A stretch of 64,000 nt of DNA from Pleodorina starrii (Eukaryota > Chlorophyta > Chlorophyceae > Chlamydomonadales > Volvocaceae): positions 1,984,001 through 2,048,000 of the forward strand of contig BRXU01000008.1 in the NCBI GenBank assembly GCA_030267565.1. The letters run 5' to 3'. The notes under the pieces are model-generated. The model did not search any database. It saw only the letters and a list, made by a program, of their open reading frames with translations, and was not told the DNA's origin. The position numbers and the translations under genes were made by a program. Shown here in pieces: positions 23,252 to 34,800 of the stretch (within the stretch, counting starts at the first letter, position 1; each line of letters opens with the position of its first letter).

Positions 23252-26200
23252 TCACGCGTTGACGTACTTTGGCTTGGTGGTGAAGATGGAGACGATGCAG
23301 GACTTGGGGTTGTCCACGTTCTTGAACGAATGGTAGGCCAGTTCGTTGAGGCGCTCCAGGGCGGTGGCGTTGGGCATCTTCTTCAGCATGTTGATGATAC
23401 CCTGCGGATCAAGTTTAGAGTCAAAACGAGTCAAAAGGCACGTGTGTGTGTGCGAGAGTGTGTGTGTGTGTGTGTGTGTGCGAGAGTGTGTGTGAGTGAG
23501 TGAAGGGAACGGAGTGAGAGAGAAGAGAGCGATGTTGGGGGGCAGGTAGGCAGGCCGCATGGGATTAGGACCGGCGGCAAAAACGCAGCTGCGAGGCGCG
23601 AGGCAACGCCTTTCCCCGGACACAAAGCATTGGAAGATGGGCGGGCACTGAAATGGACAGGCACAGGCCGCAGCGCTGCGTGCGCCCTCCAGGCCTCTCG
23701 CGGGCTCGCGGCCCGCCACGCCCCAAATCCCCTAAAAAGGTCGCAGGTGCCCGGTACGGCCTGTGCCGTACAAGCAGTGTACGACACGGCAATGGTGTCG
23801 TACCTGGTCAAAGTGGTGCCACTGCAGGAAGCCGTGGCGGCTGATGAGGTCTCGGAGCTCCGCGTAGATGCGCGAGTGGAGGGTGGAGCGAGCGTAGTCC
23901 TCGGGAGCAGTCACTTGACCTGTGGGGCGGGCGGCGGGGGCGGGTGTTGAGGGCGCGGGTGTTGAGGGCGCGGGTGTTGAGGGCGGGGGTGTTGAGGGCG
24001 GGGGCCGGGGCGCCAGGAGGCGGTGGGCGGGGCAGGGGCGAGGTGAGGTGAGGTGAGCGGCCGCGGCAGCCGTGGCGATGGCGGAGGGAAGGCTACAACA
24101 CAGACCGGAACCGAAACTGCAACAGACGCGACATCACAGTAGTGCAAGCCGCAGTGGAAACCCTAAAACCCACATGCATGTTGGGGCCTCCCCGCTGCAG
24201 TGGGAACCATTCTTTTCTCTGCTGCAGTGCCCGGAATGCCAAAGGCCAGATCTGTCCCGCTGGCTCTCACCCTTCCCGAGGGTCTGGCGCCCTGCAACTG
24301 GTAACAACAACAACGACGACAACAACAACACCTGCAACTCAACAGCAGCAACACCCAACACTCACCAACCACCACCCGGCATCCAACGACCCACCCGCGT
24401 CTCTCCCACAACACCCAACACCATCTCCATCACCACCACCACCACCACCACCAGCGCGCCCCAGCCCAACCACCACCACCACCACCGCCACCACCCACCG
24501 CTGGCCCGCTGCTTGAGTTCATCCAGGCGGGTGGACACCGAGACGTCCAGGTAGCCGGGTCCGTTGGCCAGCCGGCCTGCCTTGCCCTTGAGCACCTCCT
24601 CTATGCGGTCCAGCATCGCCAGGCATTCCGCCGCCCCGAACTTGTCAACCAACAGAGTCATCTTGGACAGCACCTTCTCGTCAAAGTCCTTGAGCTGCGA
24701 GGCGAGGACGCAAACGCAAACGGGATCGCGCTTTTGGCGGAGGCGGTTGCGGTCGAGGCGGCAAACGCAATCGCAGTCGCGTTTTTTCGGCGGCGGGACG
24801 CGCGGTGTCGCGTTGCGGCGAGGTGAGATCGGGTCGGGCCGGGTCGGGTCGGGTGGGGACGCGCGCCTAGACAAGGATGCAGAGAGAATTTTGAGGCAAT
24901 GAGGCCCGATGTGCGGGGTGTGGTTATTGAATGTTATTAAAAATTCAGGAAAGCCGACGCGCCTGAGCGAGCGAGCTAGTGAGCAAGGCATTTAGCCGGT
25001 TCTGACGACTGACACGTGCGGGGGACGGTATGCCGCCGCTGCCGTCGCCGCCGGAACGCACACTGCAGTACGATGCCGTAGCACTCACCAGTACGACGTG
25101 GTTGTCGCGCGTGAGGGCGTGGATGCGAGCCTGTACGGCGGGCGGCAGGCAGCGGAAGCGGCCGGGCATGTCCGCGGGGGCCTTCACGCCGCCGCCGCTG
25201 CCGCTGCTGGTCTTGCCCGCTCGGCTGGAGCCTCCGGGCGAGGGAGCGGGCTTGGGGCTGGCCTGCGGACAGACGAAGCGGCGGAGGAGCGGTGTAGGGA
25301 TGGCAGGGATGTAGGGATGGCAGGGTAACGTACAAATGCGTTCGGGTAGGAAGCCTAAATAGGCAAGCCGACGTACTCTTGACATTCGATAGGAAGGGAC
25401 AGGGGCCCGGTTCGCCTGCTGCCTTGCTCCCGAGCGCATGCGTGAATGTGTGTGCGTGTCTGTGTAGGCGTGCGCATGTGTCTGTGTGTGTGTCTGTGCG
25501 TGTGCCCCTGTACATGTATCGCCTCCGCTCCCCTCCACATCCGCCTCCGCATCCACACCCACCAGGGCGGAAGTGTCGACCTGCAGTTGCACCTGCTGCA
25601 GCTTAGCAGCCATGGACATGGACGCCACGCCGCCGTCGGTGCCGCCGCCCGCGGCCTTGGCGATACCTCCACCGACCCCCGCCGCCGCCACCGCCGCGCC
25701 CGTCACTGACACCGACGCCGAGGAGGAGGACGGTCCCGAGGCGTCCGACGCCGGCGGCGAATGCTGCTGCGGCGTGAATGGCGATTGGACGAGCGTGGCG
25801 CCGCCGCCGTTGCCGCCGCCGCTGCCGCGGCGGGCCGCGGGCTGGTGACCCATGGGTCCTGTCGAGAAGCTGCTGGAGCGGCTGTCGACGGCGGAGGCGG
25901 CGCTGGCGGTGCCGCTGCGGCTGGGCCGGTTCGCCGCCGGCGCAGCCGCCGCCTGGGCCAGCATCATCGTCGGAGAGCCGCCGGTGCGGCCGCCGCCGCC
26001 GCCGACCATGACGCCGGGCTGCAGCGCGCCGCCGGCGGCGCCTAGCGGCGCCAACCCGTACATGCCGTAATCCGGAGAAGCGGTACCTCCGGAGCTGCCG
26101 CCGGCGCCGCCGCCGCTGGCAAACCCTGCACGGATGCCAGCGCCCAGTGATGCGAAACGATCGCCGCCAAAGGCCGTCATTGCCTGCTGGAGCTCGGCCG

Positions 26201-28214
26201 GGGAAGTGCCCGCGCCGGCGCCGTAAAACAGCTGGACGTCGTACGGCATCTCCAAGGCGTTCTGTACGGCGTAGGTCGGCGTCCGGCCGTCGTACGACGC
26301 GCGCGGGCCGTCGGGAGCCGCCGCCAGGGCGGTGCGCACGCCGGAGACGGGCGCGAAGGCGCCGGTGCTGTCGTACGGGGCGTTGGGGTGCTGCATCGGC
26401 GGCAGTTGCTGCTGCTGTTGCTGTTGTACCATGCCGTACTGCTGACGCTGCTGGTACTCCGCCAAACCTTGCTGTTGCTGCTGCTGCTGCAGGAACTGTG
26501 CCTGCTGCAACTGCTGCTGCCTCTGCAACAGCAATTGTTGCTGCTGCTGCTGTAGCTGGTACGACGCCATGTTACCGTTACCGTTACCGTTACCGTTGCC
26601 GTTGGAAAACAGTCCGGCGCCGCCGCCGCCGGGCAGCATCCCGCCCTCTCCAACCGCCGCGCCACCTGCCCCGTAATGCTGCTGCTGCTGCTGTGGCGAC
26701 ATCTGCTGCTGCTGCAGCATCTGCTGCTGTCGAAGCATTTGTTGCTGCGCGCTGCCACCTCCGCCGCCGCCGGGGCTGGGGCCCGGCGCGCCGCCGAACA
26801 AAGGCGCCGGCGCGCCGCCGCCGCCGCCGCTGAGCGGCGTCAGCGGCGACAAGTCCCCTGGGCCGCTCAGCCTAGTGAGCTGCGGCGACCGCTGCTGCAG
26901 CTGCTGCTGCTGCGGGCTGGCGGTCTGAATGTGGTGGAGCGCGAGCGCGTGGGGTCCGCCCCGCACAGGCTCGGTGCCAGGCAGCGACACCGGCGGCGTT
27001 GCCAGACCCGGGTCCAGGGAGGATCCTGGCCGGATGGTCAGCGGAAGCGCCGAGTACGGCGAGGGAGTGGAGGGGTTGGGCGACGGCGACGACGCGGCGG
27101 AGGTGGTCCGGATGGCGGCGGCGCCGCCGCCGCTCGGCGTTCCGAGAGACAGCGCGGCCAGCTGGCGGCTGGCGGCGTGTGGCGACGGCGACGCGGCGGC
27201 GAAGCCGCCGCCGCTGCCGTTGCTGCCGCCGATGCTGCCGGCGAGGCTCGATCCCAGGATGAAGCTGTCGGCGCCGAGGGCCAGACCGTTGGACGACGCG
27301 TCGGCGCCGCCGGCTCCGAAACCCAACCCGGCGTCGCACTCTCCGAGGCCGAGGAAGAGCAGCGGGTCCGATGCGGGGCCCAGGTCGGCAGCGGCGGCGC
27401 CGCCGGCCGAAGCTGCCGCCGAGGCGCCGCCGAAGCTGTCGCGAGCCAGCGGACCGCTCAGCGGCCCGCGGCGCGAATCGCCGGCGGCGACTGCGTTGGC
27501 AAAGGCGAAACGGGACTCGGGCGGGTGCAGGGCGGCCTTTGTGCTGCCGGTCCCGCCGTCGCTGCCTGACGGCGGCGGGGAGGGGCTCTGGTGCTGGTGC
27601 TGCGGTCCGGGTGCTGTTGCCGAGGCGCCGAGGAGGAGGGAGGAGGCCGCGGCGGAGGCAGCGTCCTGCGGTGGCCCTTGGTCGGGTCTCAGCGGCTGCC
27701 CGGTTCCCGGCGCGTATCCGAGCGCAAGGATGTCGTTCTCGAGATGAGAATGTTGTTTGACGTTGGATCCGAGAGCGTTGGGGCTGGGCGGCTGCGGCGC
27801 CTGGCCTCCCGCCCAGGAGGGCGAAGCTGCCGCTGCGAGAGCTGCAGGCCGCGAGCCGAGCAGCTTGCACGCTTCGGGCAGCAGGCGCTTCGTGACGGCC
27901 TGTTTAAAGCTGTCATTTAGCTGCAGGACAATATCGTTAACGAGCGGCTCCAGACGTAGCAGGGAGGAGAGCTCGCCGTTTGGCGCGATGCCCTCCAGCA
28001 CCTGGTAGATTTCCGCCTGTCGGGTCGGAGTGGCAATCGCAGATAAAGGGTACGGGCGTTATTTGCACGATGTCGCGGCCGCAAAGCCTGGCAGATCACC
28101 CGGGGTCGTTACGTTTCCGGTTTCCGGGGACGAGTCACTCCAGAATGCGCCCCGCACCTTCGCGTGCGTCGACAGCCGCTCGGCAATATCGTGGACACGT
28201 TGCGACAGCGTCAT
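23252..28214 (-). CDS. Gene B: Gln/Gly/Ala-rich protein with hnRNP Q acidic-domain-like C-terminus
   Basis: Six exons on the minus strand: 28214-28158, 28016-25563, 25262-25089, 24694-24499, 23919-23804 and 23401-23252. They total 3147 nt (1048 residues) with every junction in phase. The N-terminus (MTLSQRVHDIAERL... AEIYQVLEGIAPNGEL) is helical and charged. Residues about 80-830 are low-complexity, with poly-Gln runs, NGNGNGNGN and Ala/Gly blocks. The last 200 residues contain two related segments, DFDEKVLSKMTLLVDKFG... and ELRDLISRHGF...INMLKKMPNATALERL...VDNPKSCIVSIF. Spacing and pattern resemble the acidic domain at the start of hnRNP Q/SYNCRIP proteins (helix, D, A-L, A-L--L, V-NKSAFL). 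No RRM domain is present. A role in RNA binding or ribonucleoprotein granules is therefore inference. The start ATG at 28214 lies 629 bp from the divergent start of gene C. Confidence 0.7.
23438..23505. repeat. GT-rich microsatellite in gene B intron 5
   Basis: GTGTGTGTGCGAGAGTGTG-type tract just upstream of the last exon on the coding strand, where it forms a CA-rich stretch ahead of the acceptor. Confidence 0.8.
23939..24004. repeat. GGGCGCGGGTGTTGA tandem repeat in gene B intron 4
   Basis: Four to five copies of a 17-18-bp unit (GGGTGTTGAGGGCG...) within 30 bp of the exon 5 acceptor of gene B. On the coding strand it gives a C-rich tract. Confidence 0.8.
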
Positions 28215-28843
28215 CGCGGACGGATGAAGCCTTGCTGGCTCCACCGGCAATTGGCCTGCAGTTTCGCACCAAAGGAAGGATCTCCGTTGCATGCGAACCG
28301 TCCTAGTCCAAAAGTGACAACACCAGCGGGAGAACTTCGTGATGAATTCGCCAATGTGCAAGAAAGGTAACGAATCGCTTCGGGTGACACGTTTACAACG
28401 GGAATTTGCACAGAAGCTGGGGAGCCGTCGGGGCCGGTGCCTCACCGTGGCCACTCGCCAAAGGAGCCAGGAAAGCTGTGCTAGTTGAAAGCTCCCGGAT
28501 TCGAAAGCTCTGGCACTGGGGCAGTTGAAGCTTCCAACAACGGGTTAAAGCTACACGAGCTTCCACTCGGCTCTCTTACTTAGTTCTAAGTAGACTGCTT
28601 AAGAAGAAACTGTACAAAGATATTGGAATTTGCTTCTTTCTGCGAATGCAATTGAGCTATGTGAACTCCCGGTTTCTTCGGAACGCCCAGGTCAGCAGTA
28701 CGGGAGACGGAGGGAAAAATCCTGCAGGTGGCCGCAACGGCCCGGGAACTCTCTGCTTTGCAATGAATTAACTAAAAACACACTCTTGAGCTGACCAGGG
28801 CAAGGCGGCTTGCCACGGACTTTACGAGTCCGCAACCACCGCA
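28215..28843. promoter_or_regulatory. Divergent intergenic region between genes B and C
   Basis: 629 bp between the two start codons. It is less GC-rich than the flanking exons. I see no clear TATA box at a fixed distance from either start. Inferred to contain both promoters from position only. Confidence 0.4.
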
Positions 28844-31800
28844 ATGGCGTCAGAGCTTGTCCGCTTTAACGAGGCCACAAAAATATTTGAAGTTTCACCT
28901 TCTGCTGTGAGAGTCCTGAGGTGCGCAGCCAAGAAGTTTTGCAACTGAGTCAAACTACGACAGTTTAGAGCTATCTCCTAAGAGCCCCGTCCCTATCGAT
29001 CATGCAATGTTGTCACAGGTCTTTATCCGGGCCCATATGCGTTGTCGCTGTCTGCGGCCGAGCCCGGCAGGGCAAGAGCTTCCTGCTCAACCAACTGGTC
29101 GCCAAGGTCGAGCAAGGCCTGGGTGGGCCCGGTGCTCAGCCGTCCACAGCTTCCGGCAGGTTTGCAGTGGGCAGCACAGTGAAGTCCTGCACGAAAGGTG
29201 TGCAGGGTCACTGCGGTGTGGGCGGCGGTTGCAAGGCATTAGCGTCCCTGATCTTGCAGCCGCTGATCCTTCGGAATCCTCGCAATCTGCTGCGCCGAGG
29301 GGACCGGTGCTGGGGGCTGTGCTTGGGGTTGCCGCGCCGCTGGGGCCTTCAGCTGATGCTGCCCCTGCTGCTGCCGCCGCCGCTGCACTGCCGGGAACCA
29401 CCACCGATTCCCTGACACGGCAGCATGGGTCTCCTTGCATATCCCGGAGGGCCGCGAGGTAATGCGCGTGCACCGAAGGAGGGAAGTAATACAACAGATA
29501 CCGCAGCTAAGGGACGGAGACTGAGGGGAGCGGGGAGGGCGGCTGACGGGTGATGTTATTACAGAAAGCGACCGAAGCGAAGTGACGACTTGTCGGACCC
29601 GAAGTCCAGGGAAGGCAAAAGAGGACGGGTCCCAGCTGGTTCTGATCTTGGAAAAGCGAAGTGGTTTGACCTGTCGGTTCACACTGGAACCGAGATCCAG
29701 AAAACGTCCGGAGAGGCGTGTCGCGCCAAGGGAGGGGGTATCGAAGGGAAGGGAATCGAAGGGAAGGGAAGGGTGCCCAACCACATCGAGGTGAACAGAA
29801 CCGAACCGCCTCGTCTTGCTGACCCAGATCACACACAAACATACACACACACACACACCCGATGATCCACCACCATCGGCAGCCACCGTCCCAGTACCTG
29901 CCACTGACCTGTCGCTGCCGCCGGCGCTGGCACTGCGAATGCTGCTGATGCCGCTGCGGCTGCCGCTGGTGATGGTGATGGGGCGGAGACGGGCTCTTAA
30001 CCCATCCTTCCGTCCTTTTGCCATAACGCTCGCAGGGCTGTGGCTGTGGTCGCAGCCCGTGAAGCGGACGCTGCCCAACGGCCAGACATGTCACCTGGTG
30101 CGCGAGCGTGCATTCCACCCCGATGGCTCGGCGAGCGATGGGATCGGGGGGAGGGAGAGGGGAAGGGAGAGGCGGGGGAGGATGGGGCGTTGGGTTGGGC
30201 ATGAGGCGGGTCTGCCTGGCCCTGGCCCTGGACAACTGAGCTGAACCTGGATCTGGATCTGATCTGATGTGGGCCGTCGTCGCTTTGGGGTTCCGCATCT
30301 GACCTGATATCAGCTCATGTCAATGTCATATGTCGGAAAGGACCCACCAGCCCTGATGTACCTCATCCAGCCTTGCTACTGCTGGTACTGCTGCTGACGA
30401 TGATGCTAATGATCATCGTGATCAACATGGTGATAAATGATGATGATGATGACGACGATGATGATGGGGGCATCCAGACCGCATTATCGCATGCCCGGCA
30501 TGGGTTTGCCGTCATGGGTTCTGCAGCGCCGCTGCCGACCGCGCCTTCGCGCCGCAGCTGTGTGCGCGCCACCTCAACGACCCAAGTCTCCGCACCCAAG
30601 CCGCCGTGCGCCCGTCCCCTGCCATGTCCATGTCTCCCGCTCTCCCGCCTCTCTCTCCTGCCTCCGCCTCCTCCATCCCCTTCTTTCCCCCTTCTCCAGT
30701 TGAGCGAATCGAGGGCTACACCAAAGCGTGAGAAGTGAGCCGCCGCGAGTACCGTAGTGGAAGAAGGCCGGGCAGAGGTGCCGTGGTGCCCCTCCCCTCC
30801 CCTTCTCCCCCTAAAGGAGCATATCACTCCCTGATCTCCTCCTTGCCCTCCCAAAGACTTCTCTCCCCGTTTCCCACCTCGCCGCCCTGCACTGCCCTGC
30901 ACTGGCGCTTGCGCCCCCCCACCCTCCACCCCACCCGGACAGCTACTGGTGGATGCTGAGGGCATCGACTCCTACGACCAAACCGCAGACTACTCCAACC
31001 ACGTAAGCAGAGCTGGGGAGCGGGGCGGGCCAGGGTGGGGCGGCTTTTTAGGAGGTAATAAAGACGATATTACCGCCAGCGGTGGGACGGGGCGTTGGGA
31101 CGGAGCGGGGATGGCGCCCGCTCTGCAGCATGCATGGGGAGTTGGGGACCCCCATGCGGCGCAGGCGTGTCTGCGGGGCGGCCATCCACTGGGCTTCGTG
31201 TGGGTAGAGTGGGTAGTGGAGATGATGCCGCAGCGGAGGAGACGACGGAGGCGACGTGGCATTGTGTGGGGCGGCGCGTCGTGAGAGCGCGACCGCGTGG
31301 GACCCGCTAACGTGCACCTGCGGCTGGGGCTTGGGACGTTGCCGGAATGCACGGCAAGTGGAAAATGGCTCCCCGGGGGCGTCGCCATCCATCTGTGAAG
31401 CGGTCGCGGAGGTGGTGGTGGTGGCGGGGCTGTGTCCTCCCTCCCTCTCTCGATCCGTCCTTTGGCCGCGTCCCACCGAATGGACCCCGCCCTCTACGTT
31501 TGCTCTCCCTGGCCCCACTTCAGCCCCGTTTCCTGTCCACCTCGCCACACCTGCCTTACGCCTTACCCCGCAGATCTTCAGCTTGGCGCTTCTGCTGTCG
31601 TCGGTGCTTGTGTACAACCAGATGGGCTCCATCGACGAATCCTCGGTGCGTGCCTCGCTATGGCGTGTGTCCGCCCAAGACGCTTGGTCTGCCTAGTGCC
31701 AAGGGTTTCGGAGCCGCTCCATCGCGAATGCCGCCGCCGGTTGCCCGCGTCCTGACCGACGCCCCGGCCGGGTGCCGGCCCTCTTGCCGTTTTCCATTGC

Positions 31801-34800
31801 CGCAGGTGGACAAGCTGGCGAGCGTGTGCGAGTTCGCGCGGCTGATCTGGGGCAGGGCGGGTGAGTGGGTCGAAACGTGGAGGGACCGGTCCGTGCGTGG
31901 GGTACCGCGCGCCCGGCTGTGGCCGGACGCCGACCCGACGCCGCTCCTCAACCAACCCACCCAAGCGGGGAGCACCCGCCGGGCCTCGCCGGTCGCCGCC
32001 GTCGCGGTCCTCGGTGCGCCGCACGACCCCTTTTTGCCACCCGACCACAAACTGCCACAACACCAGATGTGACGTCTGACGTGCCGACCTCCACCGGTCA
32101 CCAACCCGTGCGTGCCGCGACCGGCGACCCCCCGTTCCTGCTGCGCAGACGCCGGCGGCGGCGGCGGAGGAGGAGGAGGAGGAGGGGGGCGTGGCGGCTC
32201 TTCGGAATCCGAGCTGGAACGGGAGCTGTGCCCCGCCTTCGTGTGGCTGCTGCGGGACTTCCAGCTGCAGCTTACAGAGGACGGCAGGAAGGTGAGTGGG
32301 TGGGTGGGTGCCTGGGTGGGTGGGCCGGAGGGGGCGCGGCGGTCCGGCCCACAGTCGCACACGCCGTCCGGCGGCGCTTCTTTTCTACTTTCATCTTGTT
32401 CTCACGTAAATCTTCGTCTTTTTTTGTCCTGCCACGCGACCTTCTGTTGTTCTGTGAAGGCGTCAGCAGGCTGTGCCTTATCGCTGGATCCCTTGGGCAC
32501 TGGCTGCTTGCCGGTTTGTGCCCCCCGTCCCCCTCCCCCCGGGGAGCAGCGAACACGCTGTACTTCACGACGCGGTCCCCCCCCTCCCGCAGTCCAGCCG
32601 GTCCCCCCCGTTCTCCCAGGTCTGACTGCCCCGCGCCCTTCCGTGCTTGTCGTACACACACTGCCTTACATTGTCGTACAGCTCAGCGAGCGGGATTACA
32701 TGGAGGAGGTGCTTCGGGAGCTGCCCGGGGATTCGGAGGCGGTGCGGGCGAAGAACCAGGTGAGGTGAGGTGAGGGGGGGTGAGGTGGGGTGAGGTGAGG
32801 TGGGGTGAGGTGAGGTGAGGTGAGGTGAGGGGGGGTGGGGTGGGGTGAGGTGAGGTGGGGTGAGGGGGGGTGGGGTGGGGTGAGGTGGGGTGAGGTGGGG
32901 TGAGGTGAGGTGAGGTGAGGTGAGGTGGGGTGAGGTGAGGTGAGGTGGGGTGAGGTGAGGTGAGGTGGGGTGAGGTGGGGTGAGGTGAGGTGGGGTGAGG
33001 TGGGGTGAGGTGAGGTGAGGGGGGGTGGGGTGGGGTGGGGTGAGGTGAGGTGGGGTGAGGGGGGGTTGGGGTGGGGTGAGGTGAGGTGGGGTGAGGTGGG
33101 GTGGGGTGAGGTGAGGTGGGGTGAGGTGGGGTGAGGTGAGGTGGGGTGTGGTGGGGTGAGGTGAGGTGAGGTGAGGTGAGGTGGGGTGAGGTGAGGTGAG
33201 GTGAGGTGAGGTGAGGTGAGGTGAGGTGAGGTGAGGTGAGGTGGGGTGAGGTGAGGTGAGGTGGGGTGAGGTGGGGTGGGGTGTGGTGAGGTGGGGTGAG
33301 GTGGGGTGAGGTGAGGTGAGGTGAGGTGAGGTGTGGTGAGGTGTGGTGAGGTGAGGTGAGGTGAGGTGGGGTGAGGTGAGGTGAGGGGGGGTGAGGTGAG
33401 GTGGGGTGGGGTGGGGTGAGGTGAGGTGGGGTGAGGTGTGGTGGGGGGGGGTGGGGTGTGGTGGGGTGGGGTGGGGTGAGGTGCGGTGTGGTGAGGTGGG
33501 GTGAGGTGAGGTGTGGTGAGGTGAGGGGGGGTGAGGTGAGGTGGGGTGGGGTGAGGTGGGGTGAGGTGAGGTGAGGTGAGGTGAGGTGAGGTGAGGTGAG
33601 GTGAGGTGAGGTGGGGTGAGGTGTGGTGTGGGGGGTGAGGTGAGGTGGGGTGAGGTGGGGGGGTGTGAGGTGGGTGAGGTGGGGTGAGGTGGGGTGGGGG
33701 GTGAGGTGAGGTGAGGTGAGGTGAGGTGAGGGTGGGGTGAGGTGAGGTGAGGTGGGGTGAGGTGGGGTGGGGGTGAGGGGGGGTGAGGTGAGGGGGGGTG
33801 GGGTGGGGTGGTGTGGTGAGGTGAGGTGAGGTGAGGTGAGGTGAGGTGAGGGGGGGTGAGGTGAGGTGGGGTGAGGGGGGGTGAGGTGAGGTGAGGTGGG
33901 GTGAGGTGAGGTGAGGTGAGGTGAGGGGGGGTGAGGTGAGGTGGGGTGAGGTGGGGTGAGGTGAGGTGAGGTGAGGTGGGGTGAGGGGGGGTGGGGTGGG
34001 GTGAGGTGAGGGGGGGTGAGGTGAGGTGAGGTGAGGTGGGGTGAGGTGAGGGGGGGTGAGGTGAGGGGGGGTGAGGTGAGGGGGGGTGAGGTGAGGTGAG
34101 GGGGGGTGAGGTGAGGTGGGGTGGGGTGGGGTGAGGTGAGGGGGGGTGCGGTGAGGGGGGGTGAGGTGAGGTGGGGTGAGGTGAGGTGGGGTGAGGTGAG
34201 GTGAGGTGAGGGGGGGTGAGGTGAGGGGGGGTGAGGTGAGGTGAGGGGGGGTGGGGTGGGGTGAGGTGAGGGGGGGTGAGGGGGGGTGGGGTGGGGTGAG
34301 GGGGGGTGGGGTGGGGTGGGGCGGCTAGGTGGACGGGGACGGGATATGTAGGTGGCGGGGTGGTTGGGTCTTGGGTGGGTGATTGGGTGGCTAGGCGAGT
34401 GGGTGGCGGGGTGGGCGTGGGTGTACGGAGCGGTAACCGGGAGGCAACCACTTTGGTCCGTCGCCCGGCAAGGCGTCGTCGTGCGCTTTCGCAACGCCGG
34501 GTGTGTGGGAGGGCGGTGCGAGTGAGTGAGCGAGCCGCAGCTCGCTCCCTGGGGTCCCTCCCCAGCCCGGCGGCTTGCCCGCCTCGCCGCCGTTCGTAAT
34601 TGAACTGACGACTCCCGTCTCCCTCCTCCCTGCCATTCGCCCACTGCTGCGCTGCCCCTGTTTCCTCCATCTCCACGCCCGCTCCGCCCAGCTGCGTGCC
34701 AGCATCAAGGCGCGCTTCCCCGACCGCGAGTGCCATGCACTGGTAGGGCAGGGCGAGGGGCAGGGCAGGGGGGCAGCGCAGTGTCGTTGTCCGTGTCAGT

